Shown piece by piece: positions 8,761 through 16,265 of a stretch of DNA of 36,048 nucleotides. The notes under the pieces were generated by a model. The model did not search any database. It saw only the letters and a list, made by a program, of their open reading frames with translations, and was not told where the DNA came from. Position 1 is the stretch's first letter, and every line of letters begins with the position of its first letter. Made by a program: the position numbers and the translations under genes. The DNA comes from Phycisphaeraceae bacterium (lineage in GTDB: Bacteria > Planctomycetota > Phycisphaerae > Phycisphaerales > Phycisphaeraceae): positions 1 to 36,048 of the forward strand of contig JANQSF010000158.1 in assembly GCA_028284155.1 (NCBI GenBank). Reading direction: 5' to 3'.

Positions 8761-9372
8761 ATGGATGCAGCCGCATTTCACATCTCACTGGTTGACCCTG
8801 TTGCCGACCTTTGCAAGGAGCTAAGGACTCATTTTCGCAGATTCAAACGTGTCACGGTCCGGCAGGGCCGCTTTGAAGAACTTGAAACGTTCGATTGCAT
8901 GGTCAGTGCGGCCAATTCATTTGGGCTGATGGATGGTGGTGTTGACCTTGCAATTACAAACTTCTTTGGTGTGGAGTTGATGGATCGCGTCCAGCAGACC
9001 ATTGTGAAAGAGTTTCGGGGTGAGCAACCCGTCGGGACGTGCATCATCGTGGAAACGCGTCACCCCAAGCATCCGTACATCGCCCACGCCCCCACCATGC
9101 GTCTGCCGATGCGAATCGCCACCACCGACAATGTCTATCTTGCCATGTGGGCAACACTGCTTGCCGTCTGGAAGCACAACTTGGGTTCGGACACAAAGAT
9201 CACGAACTTGGCGTGCCCTGGCTTGGGGACGGCGTGTGGTCAGGTTGACTTTGCGGTTGCCGCGAAACAAATGGCCTTGGCGTATCAACACTTCCTCGAC
9301 CCGCCAACCGCAATCACGTGGCCATATGCCGAGCAACGGCAAACGGCGATTGGTCGTGGCGGAGATCCGTGA
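8761..9372 (+). CDS. Macro-domain (ADP-ribose-binding) protein
   Basis: A 203-residue protein that is essentially one macro domain. Visible landmarks are the first ADP-ribose-binding loop (VSAANSFGLMDGGVD, residues 48-62) and the second, phosphate-binding loop (CPGLGTACGQ, 152-161), with the intervening strand giving CIIVETRHP and the IAHAPTMRLP segment. Macro domains bind ADP-ribose or its derivatives and many hydrolyse ADP-ribosyl esters or ADP-ribose 1''-phosphate. I start at the ATG at 8761 (MDAAAFHISLVD); a TTG 24 bases upstream is possible. Codon use is AT-richer than in topA next door. The gene sits between two copies of one palindromic repeat, which suggests it may have arrived as a unit. 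Partner and substrate are unknown; kptA, whose reaction makes an ADP-ribose phosphate, lies 4.5 kb downstream. Confidence 0.85.
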   Translation: MDAAAFHISLVDPVADLCKELRTHFRRFKRVTVRQGRFEELETFDCMVSAANSFGLMDGGVDLAITNFFGVELMDRVQQTIVKEFRGEQPVGTCIIVETRHPKHPYIAHAPTMRLPMRIATTDNVYLAMWATLLAVWKHNLGSDTKITNLACPGLGTACGQVDFAVAAKQMALAYQHFLDPPTAITWPYAEQRQTAIGRGGDP

Positions 9373-9378
9373 GAAAGT

Positions 9379-9401
9379 AGGTCAGGTCACTGGCCTGACC
9401 T
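9379..9401 (+). terminator. Hairpin after the macro-domain gene
   Basis: A perfect 8-bp stem (AGGTCAGG, seven-base loop, CCTGACCT) begins six bases after the macro gene stop. No T-run follows, so it may be a processing or pausing signal rather than a classical intrinsic terminator. Confidence 0.45.
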
Positions 9402-9458
9402 GCGCATTCATCTGGCGCTGGGCACGAGGCCGCAAGCATGATCAATTGGCTCAAGCGC

Positions 9459-9529
9459 GTAGGTCCGGGCCTGCCCGGACAGGGGTGGGTATTGTGATCG
9501 CAGCCGTGTCCGGGCAGGCCCGGTCCTAC
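9459..9529. repeat. REP-like palindromic doublet, copy B
   Basis: Two 23-base arms (9459-9481 and 9507-9529) are inverted copies with 22 of 23 positions matching, around a 25-base spacer. Each arm is GTAG followed by a hairpin (GTCCGGG, CCTG, CCCGGAC). GTAG before a small palindrome is the layout of REP sequences recognised by RAYT transposases. It ends 34 bases before the WG-repeat lipoprotein gene and is related to 8642-8708. Confidence 0.8.
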
Positions 9530-9563
9530 TCACTTGAATAACAGAACTTGGGTGTGGGCAACC

Positions 9564-10730
9564 ATGTCAATGTCACGTTCACTCGCGCTCGCGTCGCTGA
9601 TGGTATTGACCGGCTGTCTCACTGGTTGTCTGTGCAGGAGTAGCTGCGGCGCGTCGGCTGGTTATGAGAGGGAACTTTGGCTTCCCTTGCCATGTGGTCA
9701 GAAGTGGGGGTATGTATCCGTCGGAGAGAAACAACTCAAGTCGGCGCGGTACGAATGGGCTGATCAATTCAGTGAGCACGTCGCTGTCATCGTGTCCGAC
9801 GGCAAGTACGGCATGATCCGGGATGATGGAACGGTCCTGGTGGAACCACGCTATCAGTACATCGATCGGATGAGCGACGGCATGGCACTGTTCATCCAAT
9901 CGGGCGGCCTGGTTGGATACCTCGATCACAACGGAGAAGTGGCCGTGCCGCCCCGGCATCGTGTGCCGATGGACACCGAGTTTGACGCCCGTATCCCGTA
10001 CAACCCGCAGCAGTATCGATTCCAGGAGGGGCTTGCCGTCATGCCCGGGGCGACTGGATTGGGATACACGAACAGGTCTGCTGAGTTCGTCATCCCGCCA
10101 CGGTATCGACAGGCCAAAGCGTTTAGCCAGGGGCGTGCGGCTGTGCGTCTTGGTGACACGTGGGGATATCTCAACCGGCAAGGCGAGTTTGTCATTGAGG
10201 CCAAGTATGACAATGCACACAGCTATTCAGAGGGCCTGGCGGTGGTGGAACAGGAGGGTCAGGTCAAGGTCATCGACTGGTACGGTGACACGGTCTTCAA
10301 ACTCGACACGTCGAGTCAGGTCGGCCCGGATGCGCGTTTTCAGGAAGGACGCCTTGCGGTGTTCGCGAATGGAAAGTGGGGATATCTCGATCCCTCAGGT
10401 CGCTTGGTCATTCACCCCAAGTACTCTGCTGTGCGATCATTCCAGAACGGCTTGGCGCCCGTGGCTGTTCGAAGTGTTGGCAAGCAGATCTGGCAATGGG
10501 GCTACATTGATCGATTCGGACGAACGGTCGTGCCTCATCTCTACTCTTCCGCCCATGAGTTCAACGCGCAGTATGCGCTGGTGGCGAAGGGCGGCCAATG
10601 GAGACGCGACGGTCTCGTGAGGAATTTGGAAGGGGCAACGTACTTGTACATCGATGCAACAGGTCGAGTCGTTTTGTCTTCCGCAACAACAGGCGCGACT
10701 CGTGGCAAGTGTTGTGGCCAAGTGCAATAA
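9564..10730 (+). CDS. WG-repeat lipoprotein
   Basis: A 388-residue protein with a lipoprotein signal: hydrophobic stretch then LMVLTGC, with Cys at about residue 18. The rest is seven or eight WG/KWG-type beta repeats (about 35-45 residues each), recognisable from KWGYVSVG, KYGMIRDDGTVLVEPRY, TWGYLNRQGEFVIEAKY, KWGYLDPSGRLVIHPKY and WGYIDRFGRTVVP. WG repeats usually form surface or periplasmic binding modules of unknown ligand. Start ATG at 9564 (MSMSRSLALA) puts the signal at the N-terminus; an upstream in-frame start at 9534 falls at the edge of the repeat element. Codon use resembles the macro gene rather than topA. It has no obvious enzymatic partner; a 490-base spacer follows. Confidence 0.85.
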   Translation: MSMSRSLALASLMVLTGCLTGCLCRSSCGASAGYERELWLPLPCGQKWGYVSVGEKQLKSARYEWADQFSEHVAVIVSDGKYGMIRDDGTVLVEPRYQYIDRMSDGMALFIQSGGLVGYLDHNGEVAVPPRHRVPMDTEFDARIPYNPQQYRFQEGLAVMPGATGLGYTNRSAEFVIPPRYRQAKAFSQGRAAVRLGDTWGYLNRQGEFVIEAKYDNAHSYSEGLAVVEQEGQVKVIDWYGDTVFKLDTSSQVGPDARFQEGRLAVFANGKWGYLDPSGRLVIHPKYSAVRSFQNGLAPVAVRSVGKQIWQWGYIDRFGRTVVPHLYSSAHEFNAQYALVAKGGQWRRDGLVRNLEGATYLYIDATGRVVLSSATTGATRGKCCGQVQ

Positions 10731-11222
10731 GCATGGACGCAAGGTTGAACAAGTGCGTAGATCCCGGCCCGCACGGCGAGTGCCCCGCCTTTTCATCGAA
10801 GTTGGCTGAAAGCGTCTCGGCGAGTCGACCGTACCGCCCATTGACGATTCTGGTCGACCAACTTTCCGACCCGCCGCTTGACATTTCAGGACAACCGTGC
10901 CCATAGTAAGGATGCACCCCCCGCAGGCTGAGCTGTCTGTGGTTTCCCTTGGCGGGCACGCCTGGGGCGGACGGCTTGGCAACAGTTAAATGCCCGAAAT
11001 GGCAGGACTTGTGGCGAATGTGCCCGGTTGGGCCGGCGTGTCGGCCGCGAACGGCTGAAGTGGGATGTCGATTCGTAACGCTATGTTTTGAAGCAACTTG
11101 TGACTCAGTAGCCGGGGGTCGGCTCAAGCCCGCCCAAGGGACCGGCCGATGCTACTGGCGGGCGTCCGGCGGCGCCGACCTGCGACCCGACCGGCCCGAC
11201 GAACATCCGATCGACGTAGACG
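10731..11222. other. 492-base intergenic region before topA
   Basis: No credible gene: frames through it are Arg/Pro/His-rich on both strands and lack domains. A candidate promoter lies at 10878-10907. The last 120 bases before topA are very GC-rich and contain no ribosome-binding sequence stronger than weak purine runs. The middle (10930-11100) shows nothing I can assign. Confidence 0.5.
10878..10907 (+). promoter_or_regulatory. Candidate sigma-70 promoter for topA-kptA
   Basis: TTGACA (10878-10883) is followed after 18 bases by CATAGT (10902-10907), which matches four of six bases of TATAAT. It would give a 5' leader of about 300 bases before the topA ATG. A perfect -35 box is uncommon in this GC-rich DNA but the -10 is weak, so this is tentative. 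Confidence 0.3.
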
Positions 11223-13892
11223 ATGGCCAAGAAGAAGAAGAAAAGCTCGACGCGATCCCGCAAGGCTGTCAAGGCGCCCGACGCGACCGGCAAGCACCTG
11301 GTCATCGTCGAGAGCCCCGCCAAGGCGAGGACGATCAACAAGTACCTGGGCAACGACTACGTCGTGCTGGCCAGCGTCGGTCACGTGCGCGACCTGCCCA
11401 GCAGGCCGCCCAAGGGCGCCAAGCGGAAAGACCACCCGGTCCCGGGCGTCGATCTGGAAAACAACTTCGCGCCGACGTACGAGGTGATGACCGACAAGAA
11501 GTCGACGGTCACGCAACTCAAGAAAGCGGCCAAGCAGGCGGACGACGTCTGGTTCGCGACCGACCTCGACCGCGAGGGCGAGGCGATCGCCTGGCACCTG
11601 GCGCAGGCGCTGGGCGTGCCGGAAGAAAACGCCAAGCGCGTCGTGTTCAACGCGATCACCAAGCGCGAGATCGAAAACGCTTTCGACCACCCGCGTCCGC
11701 TCGACATCAACAAGGTCAACGCGCAACAGGCGCGGCGGATCCTCGATCGCATCGTCGGTTACCAGGTGTCGCCGTTGCTGTGGAAGAAGGTGGCCGGCGG
11801 GCTGAGCGCAGGCCGTGTGCAATCGGTGGCGCTTCGGCTGGTCGTTGAACGTGAGCGCGAGATCGACGCGTTCGTCCCGGACGAGTTCTGGAAGGTCAAC
11901 GGCTACTTCACCGTCGCGCTCGATGAAGCGCCCGGTTTCCGCGACGCGTGGGCGAAGTGGTTGGCTGAAGGACTCGAGGCCGCGCGTTCAGGCGACGGCA
12001 ACGGCAACGGGAATGGGAACGGCAAGCGCAACACGGGCAGAACGATCCGTGAGAAGAACGCCTGGCTGAACGACCACCGCTCGATCTCGGCTGAGTTGAT
12101 CGAATTCAACGGCGACAAGTTCGAGCCGAAGAATCTCGACGACGCCAAGGCCGTGTTCGACACGATCGGCTTCGTCATCGACGACACGCTGATCGAAGAC
12201 GACCCGAAGGGCAAAGGCCCCGCCGCCAAGCGTGCGACGGTCGTCGGCCACTTGGCAGACCCGCAGCCCGACTGGGCGATCGAGTCGATCAAGACCAAGC
12301 GGAACAAGAGTCGCCCGTACCCGCCGTTCATCACGTCAACCTTGCAGCAGGCGGCCGCCAATCAACTCGGCTTCCCGGCGCAGATGACGATGCGGCTGGC
12401 GCAGCAACTTTATGAAGGTGTTGAGGTCAAGGGTCAGGGCTCGATGGGCCTGATCACTTACATGCGTACCGATTCGACGCACCTTTCGAACGAAGCGATC
12501 GACGCGGCCCGCGGGTACATCGGCTCGGAGTTCGGCGACGACTACCTGCCCGAGAAGCCCAACTTCTACAAGTCGAGCAACAAGTCGGCGCAAGAGGCGC
12601 ACGAGGCGATCCGCCCCACGTCGGTGACGTTCTCACCCAAGAGCGTCAAGTCGTCGCTGACCGACGCGCAGTACAAGCTGTATGACCTGATCTGGCGGCG
12701 ATTCGTCGCGTGTCAGATGACGCCGGCTGTGTGGGACTCGACCACCGTCCGCATCAAGACGCAGAACGACAACAACAACGCCGTGTTCAAGTGCACCGGT
12801 CGCACGCTCGTGTTCGACGGGTTTTACAAGGTCGTCGGTATCCCGAAGGTGTCGGACGAACTTGTCCTGCCGCCGATGGAGGAAGGGCAGAACGTCGCGG
12901 CGTTGCAGATCGACCCGCGTCAACACTTCACAGCCGCGCCGCCGCGGTACACCGAGGCGTCGCTGGTCAAGAAGCTCGAGGCGGAGGGCATCGGTCGGCC
13001 GAGCACGTACGCGTCGATCATTCAGGTCATCCAGGACCGCAAATACGTCGAGAAGATGAAGAACCGTTTCTACGCGACCGACCTCGGCTGCGTCGTGTGG
13101 GACAAACTCGACGAGGCGTTCCCGCGCGTGATGGATGTCGCTTACACGCGCGAGATGGAGACCGAACTCGACGAGGTCGAGACCGAGCGTCACGACTGGG
13201 TCGAGATGCTCCGCCAGTTCTACGGGCCGTTCAAGCAGAAGCTTGAAAAGGCGTACGAGGGCATGACGCACGCGAAGGCCGAGACGCAACCCGCGCCGCA
13301 CAAGTGCGACGACTGCGGGGCCGACACGGTCTACCGCTTCGGCAAGAACGGCCGATTCTTGAGTTGCAGCCGATACCCCGACTGCAAGTACGCCGCGCCG
13401 ATCGACCGCGAAGGCAACCCGGTGGGCGAGCAGTTCACCGATATCCAATGCCCGATCTGCCAAGGCCGAATGACCAAACGCACCGGTCGGTTCGGCCCGT
13501 TCCTGGGCTGCGAGAACTACCCCGAGTGCAAGGGCATCCTCAACCTCGACCCGCGCAAGGGCGTGGTCAAGCTGCCCAAACCGCCGCCGCTCGAAACCGA
13601 CGTGCCGTGCGCCAAGTGCGAAGAGGGCGTGATGAACCTGCGCACGTCGAAGCGCGGCCCGTGGCTGAGCTGCAACCGCTTCCCCAAGTGCCGCGGGCGT
13701 GTCGCGTGGTCGTCGCTTGACGAGGCGAAGCAGAAGGAACTGACCGACGCGCTGGAAAAACACGAGGCGGCGAACCCCGTGCCGGTCGTCAAGAACACGT
13801 CGGGCAACCCGATCGGCGACGCGTACACACCGACCATCGACGGTCAGGGCGACGACGACACCTCGGATGCGTCGTACGACGATGCGGCGTAG
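11223..13892 (+). CDS. topA: DNA topoisomerase I (type IA)
   Basis: An 889-residue enzyme that relaxes negative supercoils by passing a strand through a transient single-strand break. A lysine-rich start precedes the TOPRIM domain (HLVIVESPAKARTINKYLG, and DLDREGEAIAWHL with the metal-binding Asp-Leu-Asp). The catalytic tyrosine is Tyr413 in MGLITYMRTDST. Three C-terminal four-cysteine zinc ribbons follow, at about residues 695-722, 745-775 and 799-827 (CDDCG..CSRYPDC, CPICQ..CENYPEC, CAKCE..CNRFPKC), then an acidic Asp-rich tail. A Gly-Asn repeat (about residues 258-268) interrupts the domain before the active site. kptA starts two bases after its stop, so the two are probably translated from one message. 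Confidence 0.97.
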   Translation: MAKKKKKSSTRSRKAVKAPDATGKHLVIVESPAKARTINKYLGNDYVVLASVGHVRDLPSRPPKGAKRKDHPVPGVDLENNFAPTYEVMTDKKSTVTQLKKAAKQADDVWFATDLDREGEAIAWHLAQALGVPEENAKRVVFNAITKREIENAFDHPRPLDINKVNAQQARRILDRIVGYQVSPLLWKKVAGGLSAGRVQSVALRLVVEREREIDAFVPDEFWKVNGYFTVALDEAPGFRDAWAKWLAEGLEAARSGDGNGNGNGNGKRNTGRTIREKNAWLNDHRSISAELIEFNGDKFEPKNLDDAKAVFDTIGFVIDDTLIEDDPKGKGPAAKRATVVGHLADPQPDWAIESIKTKRNKSRPYPPFITSTLQQAAANQLGFPAQMTMRLAQQLYEGVEVKGQGSMGLITYMRTDSTHLSNEAIDAARGYIGSEFGDDYLPEKPNFYKSSNKSAQEAHEAIRPTSVTFSPKSVKSSLTDAQYKLYDLIWRRFVACQMTPAVWDSTTVRIKTQNDNNNAVFKCTGRTLVFDGFYKVVGIPKVSDELVLPPMEEGQNVAALQIDPRQHFTAAPPRYTEASLVKKLEAEGIGRPSTYASIIQVIQDRKYVEKMKNRFYATDLGCVVWDKLDEAFPRVMDVAYTREMETELDEVETERHDWVEMLRQFYGPFKQKLEKAYEGMTHAKAETQPAPHKCDDCGADTVYRFGKNGRFLSCSRYPDCKYAAPIDREGNPVGEQFTDIQCPICQGRMTKRTGRFGPFLGCENYPECKGILNLDPRKGVVKLPKPPPLETDVPCAKCEEGVMNLRTSKRGPWLSCNRFPKCRGRVAWSSLDEAKQKELTDALEKHEAANPVPVVKNTSGNPIGDAYTPTIDGQGDDDTSDASYDDAA

Positions 13893-13894
13893 AC

Positions 13895-14443
13895 GTGGAC
13901 AAATCCCTCGTCAAAACGAGCAAGTTTCTAAGTCTGATCCTCCGGCACGACCCCGGCGCGATCGGTTTGTCGCTCGACGCCGAGGGCTGGGCGTCGGTCG
14001 AGGAACTGCTGCGTCTTGCCAAGCGGGCCGGCAAGCGGATCGATGAGGCGACCCTGCGGCGGGTTGTGGAGGAGAACGACAAGCAGCGGTTTGCGATCAG
14101 CCACGACGGCCAGCGCATCCGCGCGAACCAGGGGCACTCGTTCGACGTGGAGTTGGGGCTGTCGCCGGTCGTGCCGGACAACCTGCTTTATCACGGCACG
14201 GTCGCGCGGTTCATCGATGCGATCCGCGAACAGGGCTTGCTGCCCGGGTCGCGTCAACACGTCCACCTGTCCGCCGACGTCGCCACGGCCATGAAAGTGG
14301 GCGAGCGTCGCGGTCGGCCGATCGTGTTGACCGTGCGGGCCGAGGCGATGCACTCCGACGGACATGTGTTCTACCGATCCGAAAACGGCGTTTGGCTGAC
14401 GGAGCACGTGCCGGCGAGTTACATCGACTTCGGCGCGGCGTAA
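13895..14443 (+). CDS. kptA: RNA 2'-phosphotransferase (Tpt1/KptA)
   Basis: A 182-residue KptA. The family moves an internal RNA 2'-phosphate to NAD+, giving 2'-OH RNA, nicotinamide and ADP-ribose 1'',2''-cyclic phosphate. Family residues are visible: Arg17-His18 in LILRHDP, His70 and Arg76 in the SHDGQRIRANQGHS stretch, the NAD-binding YHGT at 99-102, HLS at 124-126, and SENGVWL at 162-168; a fourth catalytic arginine probably lies in GERRGRP (136-142). It starts at GTG two bases after the topA stop and has no ribosome-binding site of its own, so translation is likely coupled to topA. Bacteria lack the tRNA-splicing pathway that uses Tpt1 in fungi, so its substrate here is unknown. Confidence 0.93.
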   Translation: MDKSLVKTSKFLSLILRHDPGAIGLSLDAEGWASVEELLRLAKRAGKRIDEATLRRVVEENDKQRFAISHDGQRIRANQGHSFDVELGLSPVVPDNLLYHGTVARFIDAIREQGLLPGSRQHVHLSADVATAMKVGERRGRPIVLTVRAEAMHSDGHVFYRSENGVWLTEHVPASYIDFGAA

Positions 14444-14587
14444 GTCAGTCGGTCTGTCACGGATTATCGTCTTCCGCAATCGACTTGATATTGAGCGCCC
14501 AAGTAGCCCAGAAGTCTTGGGACTTGTTGGCCCATCACGGAGCCCTTGGGCGATGTGTCGGCTGGTACTCCGTTTAGAAGATGGTGC

Positions 14588-14929
14588 CTACTTGCGAAAT
14601 GCGCGATTCTTAGGCTGCCAGCCCGAATACTCGCAGTGGTGACATTGCCACCTTTCTTTGTAGGCTTTCAAGCCGGCGGACATTCCGTCAGGTTGAATTT
14701 CGCCGGTTTTCTCCCAGCGTTTGCCGCAAGCAGGACAACGCCGCTTCAGCCAAGAGAGGACACACGTGCCCACGATGACGAGGGCTACCAGTGTTCCGAC
14801 AAGCGTTAGAGAGCCCCATGGCACATCGGCGAGGCAGCAACACGACGGGGAAGCAATGGGGTTGGTTTCAGTAGCCAGCACGAGGTGTTCCCCAGGATGC
14901 CGGTAGTTGAGTCTGCCGCGTCTAATCAT
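14588..14929 (-). CDS. Small membrane protein with a zinc ribbon
   Basis: A 113-residue protein not assigned to a known family. A Cys-rich stretch (SPSCCCLAD, about 28-36) precedes one transmembrane helix (about residues 38-60, LTLVGTLVALVIVGTCVLSWL). A probable zinc-binding pair follows: CPAC at about 65-68 and CHHC about 25 residues on. The short C-terminus ends in KNRAFRK. The zinc-ribbon spacing and a single helix argue that it is real, but the start (ATG at 14929) has no clear ribosome-binding site. It lies downstream of the sigma-factor terminator, so it needs its own promoter. Third codon positions are less GC-biased than in kptA and topA. Confidence 0.6.
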   Translation of the reverse strand: MIRRGRLNYRHPGEHLVLATETNPIASPSCCCLADVPWGSLTLVGTLVALVIVGTCVLSWLKRRCPACGKRWEKTGEIQPDGMSAGLKAYKERWQCHHCEYSGWQPKNRAFRK

Positions 14930-14999
14930 AACCGACGCCTGCTATGAGAAGTCTGTCGCTCCCTTGTGATTTGCGAATGACAATGCAGTAGGCCCAATG

Positions 15000-15036
15000 A
15001 AAAACCCGCGGCCAACCTTGCGGTCGCCGCGGGTGT
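15000..15036 (-). terminator. Rho-independent terminator of the sigma-factor gene
   Basis: A 9-bp perfect stem (ACCCGCGGC, 13-base loop, GCCGCGGGT) is followed on the - strand by five T residues. It lies about 30 bases beyond the stop of the sigma-factor gene, the expected place. A shorter T-rich tract on the other side makes it possibly bidirectional, serving any + strand read-through from kptA as well. Confidence 0.85.
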
Positions 15037-15064
15037 TTGTTGGTTGAGTTGTCGCGCTGACGGA

Positions 15065-16066
15065 TCAGTCCACGTCGAACGGCGCCGAGTCGAACCGGTC
15101 GTCCATGGCCGCGCGGAGCTTGGTCAGGGCGCGGTTCTGGATTTGGCGGACGCGTTCTTTCGTGTAGCCGATGAGCTTGCCGACGGCGCTGAGCGTCATC
15201 TTCTGCTCACGCGGCTGACGGTCCAGGTCGAACCGGTAGCGCAGGACGGTCTGCTCGAGTTCGGTCAGGTCGGCCTTGTTCTGGATCAGGATGGCCTTGA
15301 CCTCGTCGAGGTACTCGGCCTGTTCGTGGTCGACGAAGCCGTTCTCGGGGGTGGGGCGTTCCATCTCGGTATCGAAGTGGCAGGGGAACAGGCCCTTGTA
15401 CTTCGTCTGCTTGATGCCGAGTCGGCTGAACGCCTTGAGGATCGCGCGGCAGGCGTAGGTCGAGAACTTGAAGCCCTTGGTCGTGTCGAACTTGTCGACG
15501 GCGCGGAGCAGGGCCATGTTGCCCTCGCTGATCAGCTCCATGTAGTCGAGGTTGGCGCTCGACACGTGCTTGGCCATGGCGAGCACGAGGGCGAGGTTGA
15601 ACTGGACGATCTTCTCGCGCAGCTCCTTGCTCTTGTCGTACCAGAAGAGCATCTCGCGGCAGGGCTTGGGGCGGACGGGGCCCTCGAGCAGTTGGGCCTG
15701 GATCTCCGACACACGTCGGCGTGCGAAGTTGAATTGGCGGAAGATAACCACTTCCTGCTTGGCGGTCAGCAGGGTGTTGGCCACGGGCTTGATCTGGCTG
15801 GCGTCGCTCAGACGCTCCATGGCTGGGTGATACCAGTCGCAGTTGGGTGTGGGCAGCGGCGGCGAGTCGTCGAACAGCGCTTCCATCGCGTTGGGTTCGT
15901 CGAACACCGGGTCGTACATGTAGTCCATGATCGGCTCAGCCAGGATCGCGTCGACTTCGACGCGCTCGAGGCGCGTGAGCTTTCGGCCCAGCGTCATCTG
16001 CCGACCGCCGGCCGGCTTGTTGAGTTTCACGGAAGTGCCATGTGCTCGGATCTGTTCGGTGATCAT
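15065..16066 (-). CDS. Sigma-70 family RNA polymerase sigma factor
   Basis: A 333-residue sigma factor. Region 2 lies at about 155-220: NLALVLAMAKHV (2.1), LDYMELISEGNMALLRAVDKFD (core binding) and GFKFSTYACRAILKAFSRLG (2.3/2.4, -10 recognition and melting). Region 4 lies at about 262-325: a helix-turn-helix with LTELEQTVLRYRF and GYTKERVRQIQNRALTKLRA. Between them only about 40 residues remain, so region 3 is reduced or absent. The first 150 residues, Pro/Asp-rich in part, are not the usual region 1.1/1.2 of RpoD. I choose the ATG at 16066 because AAGGA lies seven bases upstream; a GTG/ATG at 16108 would add 14 residues. It may be transcribed with the GbsR-type gene 200 bases upstream and ends in a strong terminator. 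Confidence 0.93.
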   Translation of the reverse strand: MITEQIRAHGTSVKLNKPAGGRQMTLGRKLTRLERVEVDAILAEPIMDYMYDPVFDEPNAMEALFDDSPPLPTPNCDWYHPAMERLSDASQIKPVANTLLTAKQEVVIFRQFNFARRRVSEIQAQLLEGPVRPKPCREMLFWYDKSKELREKIVQFNLALVLAMAKHVSSANLDYMELISEGNMALLRAVDKFDTTKGFKFSTYACRAILKAFSRLGIKQTKYKGLFPCHFDTEMERPTPENGFVDHEQAEYLDEVKAILIQNKADLTELEQTVLRYRFDLDRQPREQKMTLSAVGKLIGYTKERVRQIQNRALTKLRAAMDDRFDSAPFDVD

Positions 16067-16265
16067 CACCAGTTCCTTAATTGTGCCCCGTTTCCTGGGG
16101 GCGGTCATCGGTCGGTCGTTCGGGACCGTATGGGGCCGCGGTTGCGGCTGATCTGTTGTCCGGCGTTGCCGGGTGGAGTCTGGGGGAGGCTTGTTGTCGG
16201 CTATTCGAGGCCTTGGCCTTGACGCGTTCGTCGCCGATCGGCGAATCGCGTCGTTCGAGATTGAT

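Noticed and set aside
10437..11127. Two overlapping - strand frames before topA
   Set aside because: They overlap the WG-repeat gene, share no family and look composition-driven.
14498..14550. CCCAAG/CTTGGG inverted pieces after kptA, possible attenuator
   Set aside because: Several short alternatives compete, none exceeds six pairs and there is no T-run, so a regulatory structure is not supported.
15044..16222. A long + strand frame (392 codons) over the sigma-factor gene
   Set aside because: It is the reverse complement shadow of a clear sigma-70 protein and shows no protein-like pattern.
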